Source: Halomonas sp. I5-271120
Lineage (GTDB): Bacteria > Pseudomonadota > Gammaproteobacteria > Pseudomonadales > Halomonadaceae
Reading direction: 5' to 3'
NCBI RefSeq assembly: GCF_030553075.1
Contig: NZ_CP130701.1
Span: forward strand, 1 to 64,000
DNA: 64,000 bases
Made by a program: the position numbers and the translations under genes. Positions 54,715 through 63,943 of the stretch are shown piece by piece; position 1 is the first letter of the stretch; every line of letters begins with the position of its first letter. A model generated the notes under the pieces. That model was not told the DNA's origin. It worked only from the letters and a program-made list of their open reading frames with translations, and made no database searches.

Positions 54715-55671
54715 TTATTCGAAGAACTCGATCAGCTTGCCAATACCGCGTTTAGCAACGGCTACCGGGCGGCTGTCGTCGTTGGTCCACTCAGACATGG
54801 AGCCGTCGTAGAGGGCCACGTTGTCAAAACCCGCGATCTCGCTGAGCACGAACCAGTCGGTAGCGGCCCAGTGGCCGGTGTTGCAGAAGGCGACGGTCTG
54901 GGTATCGCGATTCAGTTCTGCGCCATTGATGCGCGATTGAAGGCCGCCGATGTCCAGGTAGTAGGCACTGTCACGGCTGGCGAGCAATGAGGAATGCGGC
55001 AGGTTCTGAGCACCGGGGATGGTCCCCGGCGCGCTAGCCGCCGGCGACTGGTCATCACCGCGGAAATAGTCTTCCGGACGGGCATCGACCAGCTGTGCCT
55101 GGCCCTCACGGGCGGACTCGACCTCCTCGGTCGTGGCGATCAGGTCCTCTTGCAGGGTGGCCTTGAAATCGGCAATGGCGCCAGGCTCGGACGGACCGCT
55201 GGCCACCTCGAAGCCCTGCTGCTGCCAACCGGCAAAGCCACCATCGAGAATGCCGACAGCGTCGTGGCCGAGCACCTTGAAGGTCCAGTAGACGCGAGCA
55301 GCACTGCCGAAGTCGGTGGCGCCGGTGCCGGCCGGCACGATCACCACGCTATCGTTGTTGTCGATGCCGAGCCCGCCGATCAGCCGCTCCATGCGCGACG
55401 CCGGCGGCAGCAGGCCCGTCACGCCGTCGCGACTTTCCCGCCAGCCGTCGCCGGTGTAGCTGCTGTAGATGCTGCCCGGAACATGCGCCGCTTCGAAGCT
55501 TGAGCGATCGCCGCCGTTGTCGATGCTGGAGCGTACGTCGAGCACTACCAGATCCTCATCGCCCAACCTGTCGGCCAGCCAGTCGGCCTCAACCAGAGGC
55601 GTGATATCAGCTGCAACCGCCTGAGTCGCCACCAGGGCCATCGAGGCCCCCATCAGCCATGACTTGATCAT
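54715..55671 (-). CDS. Exported thiosulfate sulfurtransferase (rhodanese)
   Basis: A 318-residue protein with a signal peptide (residues 1-~21, ending AVAA), then two rhodanese domains. The C-terminal one carries the active-site loop C-N-T-G-H-W-A (~264); the N-terminal one lacks a Cys at its loop position (PAGTGATDFG). It would act in the periplasm, moving sulfane sulfur. It is the first gene of a thiosulfate-handling set. Confidence 0.88.
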   Translation of the reverse strand: MIKSWLMGASMALVATQAVAADITPLVEADWLADRLGDEDLVVLDVRSSIDNGGDRSSFEAAHVPGSIYSSYTGDGWRESRDGVTGLLPPASRMERLIGGLGIDNNDSVVIVPAGTGATDFGSAARVYWTFKVLGHDAVGILDGGFAGWQQQGFEVASGPSEPGAIADFKATLQEDLIATTEEVESAREGQAQLVDARPEDYFRGDDQSPAASAPGTIPGAQNLPHSSLLASRDSAYYLDIGGLQSRINGAELNRDTQTVAFCNTGHWAATDWFVLSEIAGFDNVALYDGSMSEWTNDDSRPVAVAKRGIGKLIEFFE

Positions 55672-55803
55672 GAGAATCCGACCTCATTACTAGGGTATTT
55701 GGGCGCTATTATGCGACTAATCAACGCAAGATCAATATACGTCGCAAGAATGAATACGACCCGACCCACAACTGACAGGAATAAGCGGCGACAACACACG
55801 ACT

Positions 55804-55869
55804 CGAACATCGAAACTCCCCCTACCCAGACATCAAAGACTCCCCCTACTCGGACATCGAAAACTCACC
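55804..55869. repeat. About 24-bp imperfect tandem repeat
   Basis: Nearly three copies of a gacatc(g/a)aa-actccccctac-type unit. The last overlaps the 3' end of the glutathione S-transferase gene, giving its final codons. Confidence 0.7.
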
Positions 55870-56523
55870 GCCCTGCTCAACCGCGCGTTGATAGGCCGGG
55901 CGCTCGCGCATCCGCGCCAGCAAATCAGTGAGCCGCGGGTAGTCGGCGAGCCTGCCCTGCCCCTCGAGGGCCAGCAGCGGAAAGCTCATCTGGATGTCGG
56001 CCGCGCTGAAGGCGTCGCCCGAAAGCCAGGCGTGCTCGCCGCACTCACCTTCCCAGAACGCCAGTAGATCGCGAATCTGCGGATCGAGAAACTTGTCCTT
56101 GACGCCACCCGCCAGCAGCCGGGCGATGGGACGGATCAGGGCCGGCACCGGCGGCTTGTCCAGGCGCGAGAACACCAGCGACATCACCAAAGGCGGCATC
56201 GCCGAGCCCTCGGCATGGTGCAGCCAGAAGCGGTAACGCCTCCGCTCTGCCGTGCCCGCCGGCGGCAGCAGCTGGCCATCATCGAAGCGCTCGAGCAGGT
56301 ACTCGATAATCGCGCCGGACTCAGCCACCACCTCTCCATCGCGGTCGGTATCGACGATCACCGGCGACTTGCCCAGCGGGTGAACCTGCTTGAGCGATTC
56401 AGGCGCCAGCATCGTCTTGGGATCACGCCGATAAGTGATCACCTTATAGTCGGCAGAAAGCTCCTCGAGCAGCCAGATCACGCGCTGGGAACGAGAGTTC
56501 TCCAGATGGTGCACTTCGATCAT
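55846..56523 (-). CDS. Glutathione S-transferase family protein
   Basis: A 225-residue protein with an N-terminal thioredoxin-like domain (IEVHHLENSRSQRVIWLLEE; the S-R-S near residue 10 is a likely glutathione-contact site), the PVIV and ESGAIIEYL motifs, and a C-terminal helical domain. It conjugates or reduces with glutathione. Its substrate is unknown. Two ATGs are adjacent (56526, 56523); the second has better spacing to AGGAG. It is monocistronic. Confidence 0.87.
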   Translation of the reverse strand: MIEVHHLENSRSQRVIWLLEELSADYKVITYRRDPKTMLAPESLKQVHPLGKSPVIVDTDRDGEVVAESGAIIEYLLERFDDGQLLPPAGTAERRRYRFWLHHAEGSAMPPLVMSLVFSRLDKPPVPALIRPIARLLAGGVKDKFLDPQIRDLLAFWEGECGEHAWLSGDAFSAADIQMSFPLLALEGQGRLADYPRLTDLLARMRERPAYQRAVEQGGEFSMSE

Positions 56524-56699
56524 CATCGTCTCCTGACCAGGAAATAGGCGTCATTGCGGCAAGGCGTCGCCTTGGACGCGGGGTGTCAAACGAGCGTTCC
56601 AGTAGCCTATCAGCTCCTGCCAAGGTCGTCTTTCGGTCTCTGTCCCGCCCACTAGACTCATGAGAGGCAGCACAACCTTGATCACAGGGAGGCATCACG

Positions 56700-57074
56700 A
56701 TGGCCAAGGTGTTGGTAGTGGATGACGAGCCGAACATCGTCCTGTCGCTTGAATTCCTGATGCAGCAGGCAGGCTTCGAGGTGGTCACTGCCGAAGACGG
56801 CGAAAGCGCCTTGACCCGGGTCGCTGAAGCGCCCCCGGATCTGGTATTGCTCGACATCAGCCTGCCGGGCATCAGCGGCTTCGACGTGCTGGAGCAGCTG
56901 CGCGCCAACCCGACCTTGACGCGCCTGCCGATCATCATGCTCACCGCCCATGGACGCGAAGTCGAGCGTGAGAAAGGATTGGCGCTCGGCGCCGATGACT
57001 ACATCACCAAACCCTTCTCGACCCAGGCGCTGGTCGACAAGGTAAAGACCTTGCTAGACGAGTCAGCCGCATGA
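56700..57074 (+). CDS. Stand-alone response regulator receiver
   Basis: A 124-residue CheY-like receiver with no output domain. It has acidic D8/D9, phospho-acceptor D52 (LLDISLPG), T82 and K104 (ITKPF). It probably receives phosphate from the SLC5 transporter-kinase encoded 2.4 kb downstream. Its stop overlaps the following start by 4 nt. An AGGGAGG ribosome-binding site precedes it. Confidence 0.92.
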   Translation: MAKVLVVDDEPNIVLSLEFLMQQAGFEVVTAEDGESALTRVAEAPPDLVLLDISLPGISGFDVLEQLRANPTLTRLPIIMLTAHGREVEREKGLALGADDYITKPFSTQALVDKVKTLLDESAA

Positions 57075-59266
57075 GCCCGCCGGTGGGTCCGCCCCGGCGC
57101 CAGCATCTGATCGGCGCCTGGCTTTTGCTCAGCGGCCTGAGCCTGTTTGGCGGCGCCTTTCTGGCGCTTTGGCTGGAAAGTCGGCTGGCCCCGGCTGGCG
57201 CCGAACGCATCGCCCTGTGGGGCGGATGCCTGGTCGGCGCCGGCCTGCTGTTTCTGCTGGGCCTGTTACTCGAGCGGCGGCTGTTTGCGCCCCTGCGCCA
57301 TCTTCAGGTGCAGATAGCACGAATGGTGGCAAGCCCCGACGCTCGCGACGACTATCGCCCCGAGGGCTGGCTGAGCGGCCTGGGCCCAGACCTCTTGAGG
57401 CTGCGCGAGCACTGGCGACAGGACCGCTCGCAGCTGGCCGGGGCCCATGCCGCAGGAGCCCGGGGCGCCGCCCGCATTCGCCAGGAGCTCGAGGCCCTGC
57501 TGCAGGTGCTGGACACCCCGCTGCTGCTATGCGACCGCCACCGCCGCCTGCTGCTGTTCAACCAGGCCGCCGAGGCGCTGTTCTCGGAGCATCCGGGGTT
57601 CGGGCTGGGCAAGCGCCTGGAAGGCCTGTTTGACCTTGCCAGCCTGTCGGAGGCCCTCGACCGCCTGCCCGCCGATGGCACATCAAGGGAGCTGCTGGTA
57701 CCGCTGAAGGACCGCTGGCTGCATGGCTGCCTGCGCCGGGTGCCCAACAGCGATCACGAGACCCTGATCACCTTGACCGACAGCACCGCCGCCTGGCACT
57801 GCGAGATGGATACCCGAGTCCGGCTTACCGAGTGTCTGACCGCCGTGCGACGTCACGGCGCCGGCCTCTCAAGCGCCGCAGAAGCCCTCGGCCACCTGCA
57901 CTCGTCAACTCATGCGACCAACCAGGCAACCAACCAGGCAACCAACCGGGCGACGGGGCACACGCATGATCAGGAAACGCAGCTGCCCGCCGCCCCCTCG
58001 ATACCTTCCCACGAAGCGCTGCCGGCAGCCTCACTGGGCAGCCGCGAGGCTCCTCTGTCCTCGCGGCTCGCCGACATCATCGACGAAGAGAGCCAGGGCC
58101 TCGGTCAGGCAATAGACCAGCTTGGCAAGTCGCTGGAGGCCCTCCAGCGCCAGGGCGAACGGCTGGCCCCGCTGTGGTCGAACGATCTGTGGCAGGCCCT
58201 CAACGATCGCCTGGCCGGCTCGTCGCTGGTGCTTACCCCAATCGGCATGCCGGCCTGGTTCAAGGCCGATGCCCCGGCTCTGCTCGTGATGCTCGAGGCC
58301 TTGACCAGCCGTCTTGGTGAGCTGGCCGAAGTACGCCATCTTGACGCTGAAGTCTGCCTGGGCAACAGGCGCGTCTACCTGGACCTGATCTGGCTGGGCA
58401 CGCCGATGACACAGCACCAGTTGGCCGGCTGGAAGGCCCTGCGGCTCGACGCCTTGCCGCTATCTCCCCGCATCGAGGACCTGCTGCACCAGCATGACAG
58501 CGACCTTTGGAGCCTTCAGGACCCTGATGGCCGTCATGCCCGGCTGCGATGTCCGCTACCGGCAGTCGAGCGGGTGGGTGCCCCACTCACTCGTCCATCG
58601 CCCCGCCCGGAGTTCCACGACTTCGGCATTGCTGACCTGCCGCCCCCCGAGGCTGAGCTGGCCGCCTGCCCGCTGGCCCAGCTCGAGGTAGTAGCTTTCG
58701 ATACCGAGACCACGGGACTGGCCCTGCGCCTGGACGACCGGGTGATCAGCATCGGCGCCTGCCGCATCGTCAACGGGCGCCTGCTGGCCGATGACACCTT
58801 CGACGTGCGGGTCGACCCGGGGCGGCCGATCCCCCCGGCCAGCACCGCCATTCACGGCCTGACAGATAGTGATGTACTGGGCGCCCCGCCCCTGAGCCAG
58901 GCACTGCCACGCTTCCGCGACTATCTGGGCGATGCGGTGATTCTTGCTCACAACGCCGCCTTCGATCTCCTGGCTCTGCAGTCGCCGGGAGCCGAGGTGG
59001 CGCTCAACATGCCGGTGCTCGATACCCTGCTGCTGTCTCGTGCCCTGGACCCATCGCTCGACGGCCACGACCTGGACAGCCTGGCAGATCGCTACGCCCT
59101 GAGCTTTGCCGAAGGCACTCGCCACACGGCGCTGGGCGATGCCCGGGTCACCGCCGAGCTTTGGCTGGCTATGCGTACACGCCTGGAGGCGCGCGGCGTT
59201 CAAACTCTGGCCGATGCCTTGGCGCTGCAATCAAGCGCCTTCGACCATCAGGATGCCAGCGCATGA
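57071..59266 (+). CDS. Membrane sensor-like protein fused to a DnaQ-type 3'-5' exonuclease
   Basis: A 731-residue protein. Two membrane helices (~15-37, ~44-66) are followed by a PAS-like region (~135-240; [21 protein letters not shown]), a low-complexity linker with [13 protein letters not shown], a region (~370-510) that may be a degenerate kinase-like domain, and a C-terminal DEDDh exonuclease (~540-715). The exonuclease has [16 protein letters not shown] and [13 protein letters not shown]. It is coupled to the receiver by a 4-nt overlap. The exonuclease would act on DNA or RNA at the membrane. Its substrate is unknown. Confidence 0.85.
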   Translation: MSPPVGPPRRQHLIGAWLLLSGLSLFGGAFLALWLESRLAPAGAERIALWGGCLVGAGLLFLLGLLLERRLFAPLRHLQVQIARMVASPDARDDYRPEGWLSGLGPDLLRLREHWRQDRSQLAGAHAAGARGAARIRQELEALLQVLDTPLLLCDRHRRLLLFNQAAEALFSEHPGFGLGKRLEGLFDLASLSEALDRLPADGTSRELLVPLKDRWLHGCLRRVPNSDHETLITLTDSTAAWHCEMDTRVRLTECLTAVRRHGAGLSSAAEALGHLHSSTHATNQATNQATNRATGHTHDQETQLPAAPSIPSHEALPAASLGSREAPLSSRLADIIDEESQGLGQAIDQLGKSLEALQRQGERLAPLWSNDLWQALNDRLAGSSLVLTPIGMPAWFKADAPALLVMLEALTSRLGELAEVRHLDAEVCLGNRRVYLDLIWLGTPMTQHQLAGWKALRLDALPLSPRIEDLLHQHDSDLWSLQDPDGRHARLRCPLPAVERVGAPLTRPSPRPEFHDFGIADLPPPEAELAACPLAQLEVVAFDTETTGLALRLDDRVISIGACRIVNGRLLADDTFDVRVDPGRPIPPASTAIHGLTDSDVLGAPPLSQALPRFRDYLGDAVILAHNAAFDLLALQSPGAEVALNMPVLDTLLLSRALDPSLDGHDLDSLADRYALSFAEGTRHTALGDARVTAELWLAMRTRLEARGVQTLADALALQSSAFDHQDASA
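57915..57950. repeat. 12-bp in-frame tandem repeat in the exonuclease fusion gene
   Basis: Three 12-bp units (gcgaccaaccag and two gcaaccaacc-type) encode the (A)TNQ repeat in the linker. Confidence 0.8.
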
Positions 59267-59457
59267 TGGCGCCGCGCCGCACAGAACGCCTGGTGGCGCT
59301 GGTCATACTGGCCGCCCTGCTATTCACGCCACCGCTGATCCTGCTCGTCGACCGCCCGGTCGGCGGCCTCTCCTGGCTCGCCGCCTACCTGTTCGCGGCC
59401 TGGGCCCTGGTGATTGGCCTGGCGGCCTGGCTACTGGAGAGAGGGCCCAAGGAATGA
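59263..59457 (+). CDS. Small two-helix membrane protein, transporter-kinase associated
   Basis: A 64-residue protein with a basic start and two hydrophobic helices (~11-29 and ~37-58), ending ERGPKE. It overlaps the exonuclease-fusion stop by 4 nt and lies 24 bp before the SLC5-histidine kinase gene. Small two-helix proteins often accompany SLC5 transporters and their kinase fusions, so it may be a partner subunit. The start could also be the next ATG (59266). Confidence 0.8.
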   Translation: MMAPRRTERLVALVILAALLFTPPLILLVDRPVGGLSWLAAYLFAAWALVIGLAAWLLERGPKE

Positions 59458-59481
59458 GCATCACTTGCGAAAGCGGCCGGC

Positions 59482-62283
59482 ATGGATAGTGAACTGAGCG
59501 TGATCGTGGCAGCGTTCGGTTACCTGGCGCTCCTGTTCGTGATCGCCGCCTGGGCCGACCGTCGCGCCAGACAGGGGCGCTCGGTGATCGCCTCCCCCTT
59601 CGTCTATACGCTGTCGATCGCCGTTTACTGCACTGCCTGGACCTTCTACGGCAGCGTGGGGCGTGCCGCCGACGCCGGCCCCAGCTTCCTGCTGATCTAT
59701 CTGGGGCCGACGCTTGCCATGCTCTCCGGCCCGCTGATCATCCGCAAGATGGTGCGCATCGCCAGAGCTCAGCGCATTACCTCCATCGCCGACTTCATCA
59801 GCGCCCGCTATGGCAAGAGCAGTCGCCTCGGTGCGCTAGTGGCCCTGATCGCCCTGATCGGCATCACCCCCTACATCGCCCTGCAGCTCAAGGCCATCAC
59901 CCTGAGCCACGCAGTGCTGATGCACTATCCGGTTGCTTCATCTGTTGCGACATCGGCGTCGAGCTTTCTGAGCGACAAGTCATTCTGGGTGGCGCTGGTA
60001 CTGGCAGTATTCATCATGCTCTTCGGCACCCGGCATCTGGATGCCAGCGAGCGCCATGAAGGCATGGTTGCCGCCATCGCCGTGGAGTCACTGGTCAAGC
60101 TGGTGGCCTTCCTGGCGGTGGGCCTTTTCACCGTTTTCATGCTCTTCGACGGCCCTGCCGATCTGTTCGCCAGGGCCGCCGCCCAGCCACAGCTGCAGCA
60201 GGCACTGAGCCTGTCGGCGGTGCCGGGGGGTGCGCTGGGCTGGATCGGCACGCTGCTGCTGGCCTTTCTGGCCTTTCTCACCCTGCCCCGCCAATTTCAG
60301 GTGCTGGTGGTGGAGAACGTCGACGAGCGCCACCTGCTCAGGGCCAGCTGGCTATTCCCTCTCTACCTGCTGATCATCAACCTGATGGTCATTCCGATCG
60401 CCCTGGCCGGCCTGCTGCTGACCGGCACCGGCAGCGACCCGGACAGCTTCGTGCTGACCCTGCCGCTTTCTGCCGGCCGAGAGGGGCTGTCGCTTTTCGT
60501 GTTCATCGGCGGGCTGTCCGCAGCCACCGGCATGGTGATCGTCGAAACCATTGCGCTCTCGACCATGGTCAGCAATCAGCTGGTGATGCCTCTGCTGCTG
60601 CGGGCAACGCCGATATCCCGCCGCCTGCGCGGCGATCTCTCGGGCTGGCTGCTGGGCATCCGCCGGATCGCCATCGCGTTGATCCTGCTGCTGGGCTATC
60701 TCTACCATGCCCTGATTGGCGACGCCTACAGCCTGGTGACCATCGGCCTGGTGTCCTTCGCCGCCGTCAGCCAGTTTGCCCCGGCCCTGTTGCTGGGGCT
60801 CTATTGGCGGGGCGCCTGCGGCCTCGGTGCCGGGCTCGGCATGCTGGCCGGCATCGCCGTCTGGAGCTATACCCTGCTGCTACCGGGCTTCGCCCAGTCG
60901 GGCTGGTTGCCGATGAGCTTTGTCGAGCAAGGTCTTTATCATCTGGCCTGGCTGCGCCCCTATGCGCTGTTCGGTCTTGATGGCCTGGACATCTACAGCC
61001 ATTCGCTGCTGTGGAGCCTCATGGCCAACATTGGCGTGCTGGTGGGCGTCTCGCTGTTCACCCGCCAGAACCGGCTCGAGCAAACACAGGCGGCGCTCTT
61101 CACCGGGGCCTTGACCGAAGGCATTGATACCGCTTCGCTATGGCAGGGACAGACCACCCGCGGCGCCCTTCGCGACCTGCTCAAACGCTACCTGGGTGGC
61201 ACCGCGACTACTCGCGTGCTGGCAACAGCAGACGCTAGCGATCACACCACCGGCATGGAGGCCGGTGCCGGCACCACTGACGGTGAGAACGCAGCCGCCA
61301 TGGACGCCTCCGCCTCGCCGCAGCTGATCGCCCGGGCCGAGCAGGCACTGGCGGGGGCGCTGGGCAGCGCCTCGGCCAGAGTCTTGATCAATTCAGTGGT
61401 GCGCGGTGAGGCACTGGATATGGAGGCGGTACTGCGCATCCTCGATACCACCTCCCAGACGCTTGAGTACAACCGCCGTCTGGAGCAGAAGTCGCGGGAG
61501 CTGGCACGCATCGGCGAAGAACTACGCGGTGCCAACGAACGGCTTCGAGAGCTCGACCGGCTCAAGGACGAATTCGTGGCCATGGTCAGTCATGAACTGC
61601 GCACGCCGTTGACCTCGATTCGCGCCTTCGCCGAAATCCTGCGCGACAGCCAGGACATGCCCGACGACAAGCGCGCCCAGTTCCTGGAGGTAGTGGTACT
61701 CGAGAGTCAGCGCCTGTCACGACTGATCGAGGAGATTCTCGACCTGGCACGGCTCGAGTCCGGGCGTCTGACACTGCACCCGAAGCCGCTGGATTTGGTC
61801 GCCCTGACCCGCCAGAGCCTGGCAGCCGTGCAGCACCCGATCGAGGAGCGAGGTGTCCACCTGGAGGCGATCATCGACCTCGACGAGGCCCAGGTGATCG
61901 GCGACCCGGATCGCCTCGAGCAGGTGATCATCAACCTGATCGACAATGCCGCCAAGTTTGCCGCCGAGCTGTCGCCACACGTGCTGCTGCGCCTCGGACG
62001 CCGCCAGGGTCAGGTCCGGCTGTGCGTGGAAGATAACGGGCCCGGCATCGCCGCCGAAGAACGCGAACGCGTCTTCGAGAAATTCCATCAGCTCGAGCAA
62101 CAGGGCGTTGCCAGCGGCCACAGCCGTGGGCGCCCCCGGGGCAGCGGTCTTGGGCTGCCCATCAGCCGCGGCATCGTGTCCCAGCTCGGCGGACGACTGT
62201 GGGTCGAGGATGCCGCCACTCTGGACGGCGCCAGCCTGATCATGGAGCTGCCCGATGCGCCCCGGGAAACCCAGGCCCCTTGA
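59482..62283 (+). CDS. SLC5 sodium/solute symporter-histidine kinase fusion
   Basis: A 933-residue sensor kinase. Residues 1-~530 are a 13-helix SLC5-type transporter (FVYTLSIAVYCTAWTFYGSVG, split). A linker/STAC-like region and coiled coil (~620-695) follow, then the kinase core: phospho-His in MVSHELRTPL (~704), N box IINLIDNAAKFA, G1 VEDNGPGI and G2 GSGLGLPISRG. Resembles CbrA/CrbS, which sense carbon sources (histidine, acetate). No response regulator is adjacent downstream, so the receiver at 56700 is the likely partner. Confidence 0.93.
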   Translation: MDSELSVIVAAFGYLALLFVIAAWADRRARQGRSVIASPFVYTLSIAVYCTAWTFYGSVGRAADAGPSFLLIYLGPTLAMLSGPLIIRKMVRIARAQRITSIADFISARYGKSSRLGALVALIALIGITPYIALQLKAITLSHAVLMHYPVASSVATSASSFLSDKSFWVALVLAVFIMLFGTRHLDASERHEGMVAAIAVESLVKLVAFLAVGLFTVFMLFDGPADLFARAAAQPQLQQALSLSAVPGGALGWIGTLLLAFLAFLTLPRQFQVLVVENVDERHLLRASWLFPLYLLIINLMVIPIALAGLLLTGTGSDPDSFVLTLPLSAGREGLSLFVFIGGLSAATGMVIVETIALSTMVSNQLVMPLLLRATPISRRLRGDLSGWLLGIRRIAIALILLLGYLYHALIGDAYSLVTIGLVSFAAVSQFAPALLLGLYWRGACGLGAGLGMLAGIAVWSYTLLLPGFAQSGWLPMSFVEQGLYHLAWLRPYALFGLDGLDIYSHSLLWSLMANIGVLVGVSLFTRQNRLEQTQAALFTGALTEGIDTASLWQGQTTRGALRDLLKRYLGGTATTRVLATADASDHTTGMEAGAGTTDGENAAAMDASASPQLIARAEQALAGALGSASARVLINSVVRGEALDMEAVLRILDTTSQTLEYNRRLEQKSRELARIGEELRGANERLRELDRLKDEFVAMVSHELRTPLTSIRAFAEILRDSQDMPDDKRAQFLEVVVLESQRLSRLIEEILDLARLESGRLTLHPKPLDLVALTRQSLAAVQHPIEERGVHLEAIIDLDEAQVIGDPDRLEQVIINLIDNAAKFAAELSPHVLLRLGRRQGQVRLCVEDNGPGIAAEERERVFEKFHQLEQQGVASGHSRGRPRGSGLGLPISRGIVSQLGGRLWVEDAATLDGASLIMELPDAPRETQAP

Positions 62284-62311
62284 GCTGCGCGCGAGCCACA
62301 AGTCACCGGAC

Positions 62312-63481
62312 CTAGCGCGATGAGGCGCCAACCAGATCCTTCGCTCGACCCACCAGGCGGCGGATGGCCTTCAGATCGAGACGCAGCAGCGTTTGCTCGG
62401 CCTCGTCGAGATCGGCAAGCACGACCCAGCCATCGGCCAGTCCCCCTGCGCCAAGCCGGCGACACTGTGTTGCCAGCAGTATGGCCTGCAGCCGATTCAT
62501 GGCAGTGTGCAGCGTCAACGCCTCACGGGCGTCCAGCGCACCGGCACACACCAGCTCGCTGAGACGCAAGCGAGTATCCACCCCGCGACAGCCGTACAGC
62601 ACGCTCATCAGGCGCACGGCATTTTGAAGCGGTATCAGCCCCTGGCGCTTGAGATTCAAGGCGCCGCTCTGAGGCGCCTCCTTGTCATCACCGTGCAGGC
62701 GCCCAAGCCGGTCCAGTGCTACCGGGGTCTCCTCAAGAAGGTCTGCCATCTCGTCGAGAAAGCCACCGGCGCGGGCCAGTCGGGCAAGGGCCCGGTCACG
62801 CAGGGAATCGGCCAGGCCCGCGTCCCCGTAGACGGCGGCGAAGTCGAGCAGAATATTGGTCTGCTGCACGCGCTTGACCCGCCGCTCGGCGCTCCAGATG
62901 GCCAACTGGGCGTCCCACTCGGAGAGCCGCTTGCGCCACATCGGCCAGCGGGCCATGACATGGCCCTGACACAGGGGCAGGCCGGCGGCGGCCAAACGAT
63001 CGGTGAAGCGCTCTCCCAGTGCCTGGAAGTAGCCGTCAACCTCGCTATGGCGAGCATCCGGGTAGTCGCCGATGATCATGGCATTATCCTGATCCGGCGC
63101 CAGCAGGCTCTCGTGGCGGGCCATCGAGCCCAGTACCAGCACGCAATAAGGACGTGGCGGCGGCCCCCAGCCGGTGGCCAGCATGTCATCAAGCGAGGTC
63201 GCCACGGCCTGACGGTAAAGCCAGTGACCGTGATCGCTGATCAATTGGCTGATGCGCCAGGCAGGCAGGTCCAGGCGCATGAGGGCCTCCACCAGCTCAA
63301 ACTGCCAGGCCTTGGCCGCCGCCAGGCTGGGCGTGGGCCCCAGACTCTCCAGCGCATCCACCAGCGGCGCCAGCAGGGGTGCCAGTGCTGGCGCAAGCCC
63401 TGACGAAAGCCCGGCGGGATCGGGCAGGCTCTCGCCGGCGAACAACGCGCGCCACGGCGAGCTTCGATACAGAAAGCGCAT
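62312..63481 (-). CDS. DUF294 nucleotidyltransferase-like protein
   Basis: A 389-residue protein with a nucleotidyltransferase motif, LGSMARHESLLAPDQD (~117-132; GS-x10-D-x-D pattern as in GlnD), and the C-terminal DUF294_C helical domain (~250-389). Typical family members also have N-terminal cNMP-binding and CBS domains, which are missing here; the N-terminal ~100 residues are helical. It converges on the transporter-kinase gene (28 bp apart). In relatives such proteins are linked to acetate-responsive loci. Confidence 0.87.
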   Translation of the reverse strand: MRFLYRSSPWRALFAGESLPDPAGLSSGLAPALAPLLAPLVDALESLGPTPSLAAAKAWQFELVEALMRLDLPAWRISQLISDHGHWLYRQAVATSLDDMLATGWGPPPRPYCVLVLGSMARHESLLAPDQDNAMIIGDYPDARHSEVDGYFQALGERFTDRLAAAGLPLCQGHVMARWPMWRKRLSEWDAQLAIWSAERRVKRVQQTNILLDFAAVYGDAGLADSLRDRALARLARAGGFLDEMADLLEETPVALDRLGRLHGDDKEAPQSGALNLKRQGLIPLQNAVRLMSVLYGCRGVDTRLRLSELVCAGALDAREALTLHTAMNRLQAILLATQCRRLGAGGLADGWVVLADLDEAEQTLLRLDLKAIRRLVGRAKDLVGASSR

Positions 63482-63533
63482 AGGGGCTCCATTTCAGCCT
63501 CCCTGAACCTGGAGTGTAGTGCCTTCCCGTAAA

Positions 63534-63569
63534 CAACGACGCCGCTGCCCGAAGGCAGCGGCGTCGTTG
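63534..63569 (-). terminator. Terminator-like hairpin after the HlyU-family gene
   Basis: A perfect 16-bp stem (63534-63549 with 63554-63569) has a 4-nt loop. On the minus strand only a short T-rich stretch (TTGTTTA) follows. Confidence 0.7.
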
Positions 63570-63579
63570 CGGATAGCTG

Positions 63580-63639
63580 TCGCAATGCTCGCCCATCGCA
63601 ATGCAGGCCCATCACAATAGAGCCCCATCGCAATGGTGG
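63580..63639. repeat. 16-bp tandem repeat
   Basis: Three 16-bp units of tcgcaatg-n5-cca form plus part of a fourth, between the HlyU-family gene and its terminator. Confidence 0.75.
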
Positions 63640-63649
63640 TGGCGCGTTA

Positions 63650-63943
63650 TCAGCGCGGCTTGAACATGTCGTCACCGACATCGTCGATAAAGCGCTCGGC
63701 CTTGCGCACCATCAGCTCGTCGCAGGCCTCGCGACCCGAGACGACGTCAGAGCGCTCGAAGCGGTGCTCGAGGGTTTCGCCGCCGGCGACCGGCTTGCGA
63801 ATGAAGCCGCTGACGCGATACTGGCCGCCGGTATCCTGGGGATCTGACGCGATCAGATACCCCTGATACTCGACCGGTTCGGCCTCACGGGACTTGGCGG
63901 ATTCTCCGGCCCCAAAGAGCCCGGGGAAGAGTTTCTTCAGCAT
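63650..63943 (-). CDS. HlyU-family protein
   Basis: A 97-residue protein beginning MLKKLFPGLFG, with EYQGYLIASDPQ, YRVSGFIRK and a C-terminal ERSDVVSGREACDELMVRKAERFIDD, the HlyU-like domain pattern. HlyU in Vibrio refers to a transcription activator, but members of this Pfam family are small proteins of unclear function. I started at 63943, where a GGAGG-like ribosome-binding site precedes the ATG. The ORF opens further upstream to 63991, without family support. Confidence 0.82.
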   Translation of the reverse strand: MLKKLFPGLFGAGESAKSREAEPVEYQGYLIASDPQDTGGQYRVSGFIRKPVAGGETLEHRFERSDVVSGREACDELMVRKAERFIDDVGDDMFKPR

